DNA from: CAIKMD01 sp036501365
GTDB taxonomy: Bacteria; Pseudomonadota; Alphaproteobacteria; ATCC43930; CGMCC-115725
Assembly (NCBI GenBank): GCA_036501365.1
Contig: DASYAL010000087.1
Location: 1-64,000 of the forward strand
Direction: 5' to 3'
Length of the DNA stretch: 64,000 bases
Position numbers and translations under genes: made by a program
Shown here: positions 52,577-61,247 of the stretch, one piece after another
Layout of the letters: each line of letters starts with the position of its first letter
How positions within the stretch are numbered: the stretch's first letter is position 1
Notes under the pieces: model-generated
Told to the model about the DNA's origin: nothing
Databases searched by the model: none
What the model saw: the letters and a program-made list of their open reading frames with translations, nothing else

Positions 52577-53548
52577 TTAGAGATTCAAGAGCCGCTTCGC
52601 GTTGCCGTTGAGGATTTTCTCCTTGTCCGCCGCATTGAGTTGTAGCGCGTTGACCCAACTCACGCCCGGCGGATTGGCAACGAACGGGTAATCGACCGAG
52701 AACATCACCCGGTCGATGCCGAGCTCGGTGATGCAGCATTGCAGCGCCGGATCGGAGAAGAAGCCGCTGGTGGTGATATAGAAATGCTCGACGAAGACGT
52801 CGCGGAAGGACTTGATCTCGCCCTTGTTGTTGGGCCGCGCCAGCGCCTGGTTGATGCGCCAAAGATAGAAGGGCAGGCCCTCGCCGAGATGGCCGAGAAT
52901 GATCTGCAGCTTCGGGTATTTGTCGAAGACGCCGGAGAGGACGAAGCGGATGCCCTGGGTCGCGGTCTCGACGCCGAAACCCCAGCCCGCGGTCGCGAGA
53001 TTGGGATAGGCGCCGAGATAGTCCTTGTAATAGGCCTCGACCACCGCCGGATGCGGATAGGCCGGGTGGATGTAGATCGGTACGCCCAGCGCCTCGGCGC
53101 GCTCGTAGATCGGCCAGAAGCGCTTGTCGTCATGGAAGGCGCCGTTGGTCAGGCCGTGGATCATCGTCCCCTTGAACCCGTGTTTCGTCACCGTGCGCTC
53201 GAGCTCGTCGGCGGCGGCCCCGGGGTCGGGCGTCGGGCAGACGGCGAAGGCATAGAGCCGGTTGTTGCTGGCGCGGCAGGCCTCGGCGACGCGGTCATTG
53301 GCGCGGCGGGCGAGGGTGATGGCGCTTTCGGCGTCCATCTTCTGCACCGAGGGCGCGCCATGGGAGACGACCTGGACGTCGATCCCGGCCTCGTCCATCT
53401 CCTTGAGGCGCAAGCTCCCGAGGTCGCCGAGACGCTCGACCATACCGGCGCCGCGGCCCGGCGCCGCATCGTTGGGCGCGAATTTCGCTTTCACCTCGGC
53501 ATCGAGGTAGTGCTCTTCGAGCGCGATGACGAGCGGCTTTGTGGCCAT
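52577..53548 (-). CDS. Amidohydrolase-family decarboxylase/hydrolase, tandem paralogue 2
   Basis: 323 residues from ATG 53548 with GGGGGGAGGAACC upstream. VIALEEHYLDAEV (Glu-x-His), YIHPAYPHPAVVEAYY, ILGHLGEGLPFYLWR and FSVDYPFVAN follow the same plan as the gene downstream, with long stretches nearly the same (DELERTVTKHGFKGTMIHG). Both are ACMSD/resorcylate-decarboxylase-like. They may handle related substrates or form a heteromer; this is inference. Confidence 0.87.
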   Translation of the reverse strand: MATKPLVIALEEHYLDAEVKAKFAPNDAAPGRGAGMVERLGDLGSLRLKEMDEAGIDVQVVSHGAPSVQKMDAESAITLARRANDRVAEACRASNNRLYAFAVCPTPDPGAAADELERTVTKHGFKGTMIHGLTNGAFHDDKRFWPIYERAEALGVPIYIHPAYPHPAVVEAYYKDYLGAYPNLATAGWGFGVETATQGIRFVLSGVFDKYPKLQIILGHLGEGLPFYLWRINQALARPNNKGEIKSFRDVFVEHFYITTSGFFSDPALQCCITELGIDRVMFSVDYPFVANPPGVSWVNALQLNAADKEKILNGNAKRLLNL

Positions 53549-53706
53549 GGCGGTTCCTCCCCCCCGTGTATTACCGGGCTTTCTATCAGCGGCGCGCAAC
53601 CCTGTCATCTAGCCGCACCTCTTGCCGCTCCTGCCCGCGGGTGCCACATTTCCCGCTGCACCGCGCCGGATTCCCGTCGCGGCTGAGGGTGATTCAGGGC
53701 TAGGCG

Positions 53707-53976
53707 ATGGACGAGGCGACCGAAACCCGGCGCAAGCGGCTGTTCTATCAAAGCAGCCATCGCGGCACCAAGGAAAGCGACCTGCTCCTCGGCGCCTTCG
53801 CTGCCGCGCATCTCGCGGGCTTCAGCGCGGCGCAGCTCGACCGCTACGAGGCGATGCTGAACGAGACCGATCACGACCTCTTCGACTGGATCGCCGGCCG
53901 CGCGACGCCGCCGGCCGAGACGACGAGCGACGTGCTGTCCCTCCTGCTCGCCTTCCGTTATCCGGGTGCGCGGTGA
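53707..53976 (+). CDS. sdhE: Succinate dehydrogenase flavinylation factor SdhE
   Basis: 89 residues. RRKRLFYQSSHRGTKESDLLLGAF contains the RGxxE motif that contacts SdhA; the helical rest ends DWIAGRATPP...VLSLLLAFRYPG. SdhE helps attach FAD covalently to succinate dehydrogenase. The sdhE-mfd neighbourhood is conserved in alphaproteobacteria, usually with recG close by; here recG is 8 kb away. Only a weak ribosome-binding site precedes ATG 53707. Confidence 0.92.
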   Translation: MDEATETRRKRLFYQSSHRGTKESDLLLGAFAAAHLAGFSAAQLDRYEAMLNETDHDLFDWIAGRATPPAETTSDVLSLLLAFRYPGAR

Positions 53977-53995
53977 TGGGGCGTTGCAGTTCCAT

Positions 53996-54120
53996 CTTGC
54001 GTCCTTCGACTACGCCCAGGATGAGGAATATCTCACGCGGCATCGTCCGTCGATGCCGCGCACAATCTCGCCTCACCCTGAGCGCGAGCGAGCAGTCGAA
54101 GGGCTCGTGGTGCTCTTGCA
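53996..54120. repeat. Family B doublet abutting mfd
   Basis: Left unit CTTGCGTCCTTCGACTACGC to GGATGAGG; central palindrome GCGGCATCG with CGATGCCGC; right unit CCTCACCCTGAGCGCG to CAGTCGAAGGGCTC. It ends directly at the ATG of mfd, so the leader and ribosome-binding region of mfd are made of repeat. Confidence 0.85.
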
Positions 54121-57100
54121 ATGAATAGCATCGACCCGCTTTTCCGCGAGCGCGGCGCGCGCGCGATCGCCTCGACGCCCGAAGGCTACGACGCCTTCGT
54201 TTTGGGCGGCGTGGTGGCGCGCGGCACGACGAAGACACTGCTCTATATCTGCCGCGACGACGGCCGCATGGCACGCACGCTGCAGGCGCTGCAATTCTTC
54301 TATCCCGGCCTCGAGGCGCGGGCTTTCCCGGCCTGGGATTGTTTGCCCTATGACCGCGTTTCGCCCAATGCCGAGATCACCAGCCGCCGCATCGACGCGC
54401 TGACGCATCTCGCCGAGACGCCGGACGAGCGCCGCATCGTGCTGACGACGGTCAACGCGGCGCTGCAGCGCGTGCCGCCGAAACAGCTCTTCGCCGATCG
54501 CGTGCTGCGTCTCGGCGCCGGCGGCAGCTTGCCGGTCGATCGGCTGATCTCCTTCCTCGGCCGCAACGGCTACAACCGCGCCGACACGGTGCGCGAGCCC
54601 GGCGAATATGCGGTGCGCGGGGGAATCGTCGATCTTTATCCCTCCGGCAGCCGGTCGCCGCTGCGGCTCGACTTCTTCGGCGACGTGATCGAGGGTATGC
54701 GCTCGTTCGACGCGCTGACCCAACGCACCACCGGCGCTGCCGAGAGCATCGTGATCAAGCCGGTGAGCGAGGTGCTGCTCGACGATGCGGCGATCCAGCG
54801 CTTTCGCACGCGCTATCGCGAGCAGTTCGGCACCGCGGTCAACGACGATCCGCTTTACGAAGCGGTCAGCGCGGGCCATCGCTATATCGGCGTCGAGCAC
54901 TGGCTGCCGCTGTTCTACGAAAGCCTCGAGACGATCTTCGATTACCTGCCGAGCGCTGCGGTCGCGCTCGATCATCAGGCCGACGGCGTGCGCGCCGATC
55001 GCCTCGATTCGATCCGCGATTTCTATGCCGCGCGGCGCGACACCGGCGCGGTCAAAGGCGCCGTGGTCTACCGCCCGGTCGAGCCCAAGCAGCTCTTCCT
55101 CGACGAGAAAGAATGGGCGCAGGCGCTCTATACCCGCGCGGTGGCGTCGCTTTCGCCTTTCACCGGCGCCAGCGACACGGTCGATGGCGGCGCACGCGCC
55201 GGGCTCGATTTCTCGGCCGCGCGTGCCGATCCGGCGCGCAATCTCTTCGACACCGTGCATGCGCAGCTCGGCGCCGAGATCGCCGTCGGCAAGCGCGTGC
55301 TGATCGCGGCCTATAGCGCCGGCTCGGCCGAGCGTCTCGGCACGCTGCTCAAAGAGCACGGCGGCGCCGATCCGCGCGCCGTCGCCTCGTGGGAGGAATT
55401 CCGCGACCTGCCGCCGTCGGCGCTCGGCCTTGCCGTGCTGGCGATCGAGCATGGCTTCCGTTTCGACGACACCGTGGTCGTCACCGAGCAGGACATGCTC
55501 GGCGACCGGCTGTCGCGGCCGCCGCGCCGCCGCACCAATTACGACCAGTTCGTCGCCGAGGTCGCGACCTTGCAGCCGGGCGATCTCGTCGTTCATGCCG
55601 AGCACGGCATCGGCCGCTATGACGGGCTCGTCGCGCTCGACGTCGCCGGCGCGCCGCATGACTGCCTGCGCGTGATCTATGCCGGCGACGACAAGCTGTT
55701 CGTGCCGGTCGAGAACATCGAGGTGCTGTCGCGCTACGGCACCGAAGACGCGAACGTCCCGCTCGACCGGCTCGGCGCCATCTCCTGGCAATCGCGCAAG
55801 TCGCGGGTCAAGAAGCGCATCAAGGACATCGCCGACGAGCTGATCGCGGTGGCCGCGCAGCGGCAGTTGAAAGAAGGCGAGCCGCTGGCGCCCCCCGAGG
55901 GCGCCTATGAGGAATTCGCCGCGCGCTTCCCGTTCCCCGAGACCGACGATCAGGACCGCGCCATCCTCGACAGTTTCGGCGATATGGCCTCGGGCCGGCC
56001 GATGGACCGGCTCATCTGCGGCGATGTCGGCTTCGGCAAGACCGAGGTCGCGCTGCGCGCGGCTTTCATCGCCGCGATGGGCGGCACGCAGGTCGCGGTG
56101 GTGGTGCCGACGACGCTCCTCGCGCGCCAACATTTCCGCACCTTCAAGGAACGCTTCGCCGGTTTGCCGCTCAGGGTCGAGCAGCTCTCGCGGCTCGTTC
56201 CGCCCCAGCAGGCGACACAGATCAAGAAGGACCTCGCCGCGGGCAAGCTCGACATCATCGTCGGCACGCATTCGCTCTTGGCGAAGAGCATCTCCTTCAA
56301 GCATCTCGGCCTGCTGGTGATCGACGAGGAGCAGCATTTTGGCGTGACGCAGAAAGAGCGCCTGAAGCAGCTCAAGGCCAACGTCCATGTGCTGACGCTG
56401 ACCGCGACGCCGATCCCGCGGACGCTGCAACTGGCGCTCGCCGGCGTGCGCGAGATGAGCGTCATCGCCACGCCGCCGGTCGACCGGCTCGCGGTGCGCA
56501 CCTTCGTGTTGCCTTACGATCCGGTGGTGGTGCGCGAGGCGATCCTGCGCGAGCTGCATCGCGGCGGGCAGATTTTCTACGTCGCCCCGCGGATCGGCGA
56601 TCTCGACGAGGTGCAGGCGCAATTGCGCGAGCTGGTGCCCGAGGTGAAGGTCGCGGTGGCGCATGGCCAGATGGCGCCGACGCGGCTCGAAGAGGTGATG
56701 AGCGCCTTCGACGCGCAGGAATACGATGTGCTGCTGTCGACCAACATCATCGAGTCCGGCCTCGACATCCCGACCGCGAACACGATCGTTGTCCATCGCG
56801 CCGATATGTTCGGCCTGGCGCAACTCTATCAGCTGCGCGGCCGCATCGGCCGCAGCAAGCTCCGCGCCTATGCCTATCTGACCTTGCCGGCGGGCAAGAT
56901 GCTGACCGAGACGGCGCAGCGTCGCCTCGAGGTGATGCAGACGCTCGACACGCTCGGCGCCGGCTTCACTTTGGCGAGCCACGATCTCGACATCCGCGGC
57001 GCCGGCAATCTCCTCGGCGAAGAGCAATCGGGCCACGTGCGCGAGGTCGGCATCGAGCTCTATCAGCATATGCTGGAAGAGGCGGTTGCCGCGGCGCGCA

Positions 57101-57612
57101 GCGGCGATGCGACGCTCGGCGAGGCCAAGGACGAATGGACGCCGCAGATCACCATCGGCACGCCGGTGCTGATCCCCGAGACTTATGTCGCCGACCTGCC
57201 GGTGCGCTTGGGTCTCTATCGCCGCATCGCCCAGCTCGTCGATCGCCGCGAGATCGATGCTTTCGCCGCCGAGTTGGTGGACCGCTTCGGCCCGCTGCCG
57301 CAAGAGGTCGACAACCTGCTCGACATCATCGCCATCAAGCGGCTCTGCCGCGACGCCGGGGTCGAGAAGGTCGAGGCGGGCGAGAAGGGCGCGTCGATCG
57401 CCTTCCGCAACAACCGTTTCGCCAATCCTGGCGGCCTCGTCGCGTTCCTGCAGGAAAACGCCGCGACCGCGAAATTACGCACCGATCAGCGCCTCGTGGT
57501 CATGCGCGATTGGGAAGACACGCACGACCGCCTGCGCGGCATCACCGCGCTGCTGCAGCACTTGGCGCGCATCGCCGCCGCGCCGCAGAAGGAAATGGCG
57601 CAAACGCGCTAG
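54121..57612 (+). CDS. mfd: Transcription-repair coupling factor
   Basis: 1163 residues. An N-terminal UvrB-like region (FYPGLEARAFPAWDCLPYDRVSPN) is followed by the RNA-polymerase-interacting domain (LQPGDLVVHAEHGIGRYDGL, about residue 480), the helicase with Walker A LICGDVGFGKTEVALRAAF, VIDEEQHFGVTQKERLK, TATPIPRTLQ and STNIIESGLDIPTANTIVVHRADMFGLAQLYQLRGRIGRS, and a C-terminal TRCF domain. It removes stalled RNA polymerase and recruits UvrA. No Shine-Dalgarno is visible; the sequence before ATG is a family B repeat. Confidence 0.97.
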   Translation: MNSIDPLFRERGARAIASTPEGYDAFVLGGVVARGTTKTLLYICRDDGRMARTLQALQFFYPGLEARAFPAWDCLPYDRVSPNAEITSRRIDALTHLAETPDERRIVLTTVNAALQRVPPKQLFADRVLRLGAGGSLPVDRLISFLGRNGYNRADTVREPGEYAVRGGIVDLYPSGSRSPLRLDFFGDVIEGMRSFDALTQRTTGAAESIVIKPVSEVLLDDAAIQRFRTRYREQFGTAVNDDPLYEAVSAGHRYIGVEHWLPLFYESLETIFDYLPSAAVALDHQADGVRADRLDSIRDFYAARRDTGAVKGAVVYRPVEPKQLFLDEKEWAQALYTRAVASLSPFTGASDTVDGGARAGLDFSAARADPARNLFDTVHAQLGAEIAVGKRVLIAAYSAGSAERLGTLLKEHGGADPRAVASWEEFRDLPPSALGLAVLAIEHGFRFDDTVVVTEQDMLGDRLSRPPRRRTNYDQFVAEVATLQPGDLVVHAEHGIGRYDGLVALDVAGAPHDCLRVIYAGDDKLFVPVENIEVLSRYGTEDANVPLDRLGAISWQSRKSRVKKRIKDIADELIAVAAQRQLKEGEPLAPPEGAYEEFAARFPFPETDDQDRAILDSFGDMASGRPMDRLICGDVGFGKTEVALRAAFIAAMGGTQVAVVVPTTLLARQHFRTFKERFAGLPLRVEQLSRLVPPQQATQIKKDLAAGKLDIIVGTHSLLAKSISFKHLGLLVIDEEQHFGVTQKERLKQLKANVHVLTLTATPIPRTLQLALAGVREMSVIATPPVDRLAVRTFVLPYDPVVVREAILRELHRGGQIFYVAPRIGDLDEVQAQLRELVPEVKVAVAHGQMAPTRLEEVMSAFDAQEYDVLLSTNIIESGLDIPTANTIVVHRADMFGLAQLYQLRGRIGRSKLRAYAYLTLPAGKMLTETAQRRLEVMQTLDTLGAGFTLASHDLDIRGAGNLLGEEQSGHVREVGIELYQHMLEEAVAAARSGDATLGEAKDEWTPQITIGTPVLIPETYVADLPVRLGLYRRIAQLVDRREIDAFAAELVDRFGPLPQEVDNLLDIIAIKRLCRDAGVEKVEAGEKGASIAFRNNRFANPGGLVAFLQENAATAKLRTDQRLVVMRDWEDTHDRLRGITALLQHLARIAAAPQKEMAQTR

Positions 57613-57633
57613 AGGTGTGCGGGCAAGAACACC

Positions 57634-57669
57634 AATGTCCTCGTCCCGAGCTTGTCGAGGGACGCACGG
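57634..57669. repeat. Family B-like unit, left flank of the second GIY-YIG pseudogene
   Basis: GTCCTCGTCCCGAGCTTGTC then GAGGGACGCACGG. It is the inverted partner of the unit at 57982-58016 and lies 13 bp from the end of the pseudogene. Confidence 0.8.
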
Positions 57670-57682
57670 CGCTTGTGCGCGC

Positions 57683-57967
57683 CTAGCTTCGCCCTTTTAC
57701 CAGTTTCTTCAATTCGCCGAAATCGCCGCGGATTAGCGCTTCTTTCTTCGCGCGGCCCCAATTTTTTCCCTAACGTTCGGCGACGATTGCGTCGGTGATG
57801 CGGTCGAATTCCTGGTGGAACACGAGGGAGACCAGTCGTAGGCCCGCGGTGTAGCCACCGAAAGTTCCGGCATTATGCTGCGCCACGCGTTGTTCAAGCG
57901 AAGCGCGCGTTGTTCCAGTGTAGTAGGAGCCATCTGAGCAACGAAGAATGTAAAGGAACGGCCCCAT
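57683..57967 (-). pseudogene. GIY-YIG endonuclease with in-frame stop
   Basis: ATG 57967 opens MGPFLYILRCSDGSYYTGTT, RASLEQRVAQHNAGTFGGYTA and GLRLVSLVFHQEFDRITDAIVAER, a good GIY-YIG domain. TAG at 57770-57772 interrupts it where the family has Gln (CAG). In the same frame the sense continues KNWGRAKKEALIRGDFGELKKLVKGRS to TAG 57683. One nonsense mutation therefore breaks a protein of about 94 residues. The first half keeps the catalytic Tyr and Arg, so a truncated product is possible. It is bracketed by inverted family B-like units. Confidence 0.85.
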
Positions 57968-57981
57968 CGTTGCATTCTCAA

Positions 57982-58016
57982 CCTGCGTCCCTCGACTTCG
58001 CTCGGGACGAGGATGT
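57982..58016. repeat. Family B-like unit, right flank of the second GIY-YIG pseudogene
   Basis: CCTGCGTCCCTCGACTTCGC then TCGGGACGAGGATG. Its reverse complement matches 57634-57669. It lies 14 bp upstream of the pseudogene start. Confidence 0.8.
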
Positions 58017-58031
58017 TTGTGATGGCATCAA

Positions 58032-58682
58032 CTAGGGAGTCGTTGCCGCGGTCGCCGCGGCGTTGCGCACGAGATCGAATACCGGGAAGAAGAATTCCGC
58101 CTCCTGTGCGCCCGAGATCGCATATTGGCCGGCGAAGATGAAACAGGGCACGGCGTTGACGCCGAGGCGGCGCGCGTTGCGGTCCTCGGCCACGATCTCG
58201 TCGCGCTCGGCATCGCCCGCGAGGAAAGCGCGCGCCTCGCGCTCGTCGAGCGCGGCCTCGCCGGCGATCGCTGCGAGAGTGGGGAGATCGCCGACGTCGC
58301 GACCTTGCAAGAAATAGCCCTCGAACAGGCGGTTCACGACCTCGCCGCCGCGCGCGTGCCTGGTCGCGTAGCGGATGAGGCGATGCGCGTTGCGGGTGTT
58401 GGGGCTGCGCTTGATCTTGTCGAAGGCGAAATCGATGCCGACCGTGGCCCCGGCCTCGGCGATGGTCTGGTGGATGCGCCGCGAATGGCCGTTATCGCCG
58501 AATTTGGTGGCGATGTAGTCGGCGCGCGCCATGCCCTCGGCCGGCATGTCGGGGTTGAGCTGGAACGGCCGCCATAGGATCTCGGGACGGATTCCGGGCC
58601 GCATCGCCAGCGCCTTCTCGAGCCGGCGCTTGCCGATGAAGCACCACGGGCAAACGACGTCGGAAATGATGTCGATCTGCAT
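58032..58682 (-). CDS. DsbA-family oxidoreductase (FrnE type)
   Basis: 216 residues, no signal peptide, so it is cytosolic. MQIDIISDVVCPWCFIGKRRLEKAL has the CPWC active site at residues 11-14; NAHRLIRYATRHARG and the cis-Pro loop RLGVNAVPCFIFAGQYAISGAQ close the thioredoxin fold. FrnE-like proteins act as disulphide isomerases or resemble 2-hydroxychromene-2-carboxylate isomerase. It is divergent from the SDR gene over 57 bp. Confidence 0.88.
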   Translation of the reverse strand: MQIDIISDVVCPWCFIGKRRLEKALAMRPGIRPEILWRPFQLNPDMPAEGMARADYIATKFGDNGHSRRIHQTIAEAGATVGIDFAFDKIKRSPNTRNAHRLIRYATRHARGGEVVNRLFEGYFLQGRDVGDLPTLAAIAGEAALDEREARAFLAGDAERDEIVAEDRNARRLGVNAVPCFIFAGQYAISGAQEAEFFFPVFDLVRNAAATAATTP

Positions 58683-58739
58683 GCCGCGAGTATAGCACGC
58701 GGTTGACCCGGCGCAGCCCGGCTTGCACGATGCGCGTCG

Positions 58740-59504
58740 ATGGCGGATTTCGCTCTCGATAACCGGGTTGCGCTGGTGACCGGCGCATCGCGCGGCCTCG
58801 GCCGGCATTTTGCCGGCGTGCTGGCGCGCGCCGGCGCCGCGGTGGCGCTTGCCGCGCGCGACGAAAAGCTGCTGGCCGAAGCGGTGCGCGAGATCGAGGC
58901 GGCGAGCGGCCGCGCCGTGGCGCTGCCGCTCGACGTCACCGACGGCAAGAGCGTCAAGGCGTGTGTCGCCGCCGTCGAGCGCGCGCTCGGGCCGATCGAT
59001 ATCCTCGTCAACAATGCCGGCATTGCCGTCTCGAAGCCGCTGCTCGAGCACAGCGAGGCGGACTGGGACCGCGTGCTCGACACCAATCTCAAGGGCGCGT
59101 GGCTGATGTCGCGCGAGCTCGCCGCGCGCTGGCTCGAGCTGAAGCGGGCGGGGCGCATCGTCAACGTTTCCTCGCTGCTCGCGCTTCGCACTATTCGCAA
59201 CGTGCCGAGCTACACCGCCGCCAAGGCCGGACTCGACCACCTGACGCGCACCCTCGCGGTCGAGCTCGCGCGCTACGGCATCACGGTCAACGCCATCGCC
59301 CCGGGCTATGTCGAGACCGATATGAATCGCGGTTTCCTCAAGAGCCAGGCCGGCCAGGCGCTGATTTCGCGCATTCCGATGGGCCGGGCCGGCGCGCCCG
59401 AGGATCTCGACGGCGCGCTGCTGCTGCTCGCCTCGCCGGCGGGCGCCTATCTCAACGGCGTGGTGCTGCCGGTCGATGGCGGCCACGCGGTGAGCGTCGT
59501 CTGA
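58740..59504 (+). CDS. Short-chain dehydrogenase/reductase
   Basis: 254 residues. The NAD(P) motif TGASRGLGRHFAGVLARAG, the NNAG motif in ILVNNAGIAVSKPLLEH, and the catalytic Ser in VNVSSLL with Tyr and Lys in YTAAKAG are all present; PGYVETDMNRGF closes the site. It reduces or oxidises a carbonyl/hydroxyl substrate in the cytoplasm. It is followed at once (no gap) by a phosphotransferase gene and then DUF6285. That trio often goes with acyl-CoA dehydrogenases, which suggests hydroxy-acid or acyl-CoA catabolism. Confidence 0.9.
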   Translation: MADFALDNRVALVTGASRGLGRHFAGVLARAGAAVALAARDEKLLAEAVREIEAASGRAVALPLDVTDGKSVKACVAAVERALGPIDILVNNAGIAVSKPLLEHSEADWDRVLDTNLKGAWLMSRELAARWLELKRAGRIVNVSSLLALRTIRNVPSYTAAKAGLDHLTRTLAVELARYGITVNAIAPGYVETDMNRGFLKSQAGQALISRIPMGRAGAPEDLDGALLLLASPAGAYLNGVVLPVDGGHAVSVV

Positions 59505-60521
59505 ATGCCGCGCGATCTCACGGTCGATCGCAAGCTCGCCGATTTCATCGCAACGCGCACCGGCGGAGAGGTGCGCGCCCTGAGACCGACGCCGCTGCTG
59601 AAGGGCGCGGTGCTGCGGCACTGGCGGCTCGATCTCGATTTGCGCGGTGGCCGCTTCAATGGATCGCAATGCTGGGTGCTGCGTGCCGACGGCGCGACGC
59701 CGCTCGGCATGGGGCCCCTTAAAATCGGTATGGCTCGCGCGCCGGAATTCGCGCTGCAGCGCGCGCTCTTCGCCGCCGGCATGGCGGTCGCCCAGCCGCT
59801 CGTCATGTGCTGCGACGAAAGCGTGATCGGCGTGCCGTTCTATCTCATGCGTTTCCTGCCCGGAGAATCCGACGGCGCAGCGATCGTCGCGGCAGGGCGC
59901 AACGACGCGCTCGCCGCCGCGCTGGGCGGTGAATTGGCGCGCCTCCATGCGCTCGATCTTGCGCCGCGGCTGCGTTTCCTGCTGCCGCCGCCCGCCGATG
60001 CCGCCGCATCGCGGCTCGCGGAACTTGCGCGTTGGATCGAAGCGGACGACGATCCGCATCCGATCGCGCAGTGGGCGCTGCGCTGGCTTGCGAGGCATCA
60101 GCCGCCGCCGGCGCCGCTGGTGCTCTGCCATGGCGACTTCCGCACGGGCAATTATCGCGTCGCCGAGGGCAAGCTTGCCGGCGTGCTCGATTGGGATTTT
60201 GCCGGCTGGAGCGATCCCGACGAAGACATCGCCTGGTTCTGCGCCAAGCCCTGGCGCTTCGGCGCCAAGGATCGCGATGCAGGCGGCATCGCGCCGCGCG
60301 AGGTCTTTTATCGCGCTTACGAAATGGTCGCCGGCCGCCGCATCGATCCCGTGCGCATCCATTATTGGGAGGTCATGGCGGCGCTGCGCTGGCTGGCGAT
60401 CGCGCTGAAGCAGCGCGACCGCTATGCGAAGCAGGGCGAGCGCTCGCTCGACCTGGCGCTGACCGGGCGGCGCGTCGCCGAATGCGAGCATGAGATCCTC
60501 GCGCTCACCGGGTTGGGCTGA
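59505..60521 (+). CDS. Phosphotransferase family protein (APH/ACAD10-like kinase)
   Basis: 338 residues. The kinase-like fold has the Brenner-type catalytic loop LCHGDFRTGNYRVAEGKLAGVLDWDFAGWSDPDEDIAWFC (catalytic Asp in HGD, metal Asp in LDWD) near residue 205-245. Relatives such as ACAD10 phosphorylate 4-hydroxyacyl-CoA; resistance to aminoglycosides is not implied. The start ATG follows the SDR stop directly and its own stop overlaps the next ATG by one base, so all three genes form one operon. Confidence 0.85.
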   Translation: MPRDLTVDRKLADFIATRTGGEVRALRPTPLLKGAVLRHWRLDLDLRGGRFNGSQCWVLRADGATPLGMGPLKIGMARAPEFALQRALFAAGMAVAQPLVMCCDESVIGVPFYLMRFLPGESDGAAIVAAGRNDALAAALGGELARLHALDLAPRLRFLLPPPADAAASRLAELARWIEADDDPHPIAQWALRWLARHQPPPAPLVLCHGDFRTGNYRVAEGKLAGVLDWDFAGWSDPDEDIAWFCAKPWRFGAKDRDAGGIAPREVFYRAYEMVAGRRIDPVRIHYWEVMAALRWLAIALKQRDRYAKQGERSLDLALTGRRVAECEHEILALTGLG

Positions 60522-60835
60522 TGCGCGACCGGCCGAGCGGCGCGGAACTGGCGGCGCTGGCGGAGGCGCTGGGCGAGGAGGGACCGCTGGCAGCGCGCTG
60601 CCGGGCGGTCCAGGCGCGGGAACACGACGCCGGCGATGCTTTCGCCGCCTGCCGCGCGGCGCTCGTCGCGCGCTATGGCGCGGGCGAGGATCGATTTCTG
60701 CTGGAACGCCTTGCCGCCGATATCAGGGGCGGCGCGCTCGATGACGGGAGCGCGGATCGGGAAGCGCTCAGCGCGCTGCTGCGCGCGATCACGCGACAAA
60801 AGCTGCGCGAGAGCAATCCCGACTACCTCGGCTGA
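60521..60835 (+). CDS. DUF6285-like protein
   Basis: 104 residues, helical, ending RQKLRESNPDYLG. The NPDYL end and the place directly behind an APH-type phosphotransferase are typical of DUF6285, whose function is unknown; it is probably an accessory of the kinase. ATG shares a base with the preceding stop. Its TGA directly abuts the stop of the convergent response regulator. Confidence 0.78.
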   Translation: MRDRPSGAELAALAEALGEEGPLAARCRAVQAREHDAGDAFAACRAALVARYGAGEDRFLLERLAADIRGGALDDGSADREALSALLRAITRQKLRESNPDYLG

Positions 60836-61204
60836 TCAGGCCGCGAGACAGTTGGTGATGCGCTCGAGCAGATCGTCGGGATCGAAGGGCTTGGGCAGCG
60901 CATCGCTGGCGCCCATCTTGCGCGCGATCTGCAGAAAGTCGGTGTTGCCGATGCGGCCGCCGCCCGAGATCGCGATGATCTTGGTGCCGGGCTTCTCGGT
61001 CAGGATCTGGCGGATGGTGCCGATGCCTTCCTGCTCGGGCATCATGATGTCGGAGATCACCAAATCGAACGGCTCGCGGCGGAAGGCGACGACGCCCTGA
61101 AGCCCGTCATTCGCGGTCACGACCCCATAGCCGGCGGATTCGAGAATCCGCATCACGGTGTTGCGCACGATCGTGTTGTCTTCGATGAGCAAGATTTTTT
61201 TCAT
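60836..61204 (-). CDS. Single-domain response regulator
   Basis: 122 residues from ATG 61204 with GGAGG upstream. Only a receiver domain is present: acidic pair in ILLIEDN, phosphoacceptor Asp in LVISDIMMPEQEG and Lys in LPKPFDPDDLLERI. With no output domain it should act as a phosphate shuttle or by protein contact. It lies 43 bp downstream of the multi-PAS kinase, its likely partner. Confidence 0.92.
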   Translation of the reverse strand: MKKILLIEDNTIVRNTVMRILESAGYGVVTANDGLQGVVAFRREPFDLVISDIMMPEQEGIGTIRQILTEKPGTKIIAISGGGRIGNTDFLQIARKMGASDALPKPFDPDDLLERITNCLAA

Positions 61205-61247
61205 GATAAGCCTCCACGACAAAGAATGCGGGTGATACGCGGCGACA

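Noticed and set aside
54073..57303. 1076-codon open frame on the minus strand opposite mfd
   Set aside because: Antisense shadow of mfd with no recognisable domain or signal.
59505..60521. Aminoglycoside resistance kinase
   Set aside because: The fold is APH-like, but the SDR and DUF6285 operon context fits the ACAD10-type metabolic kinase group.
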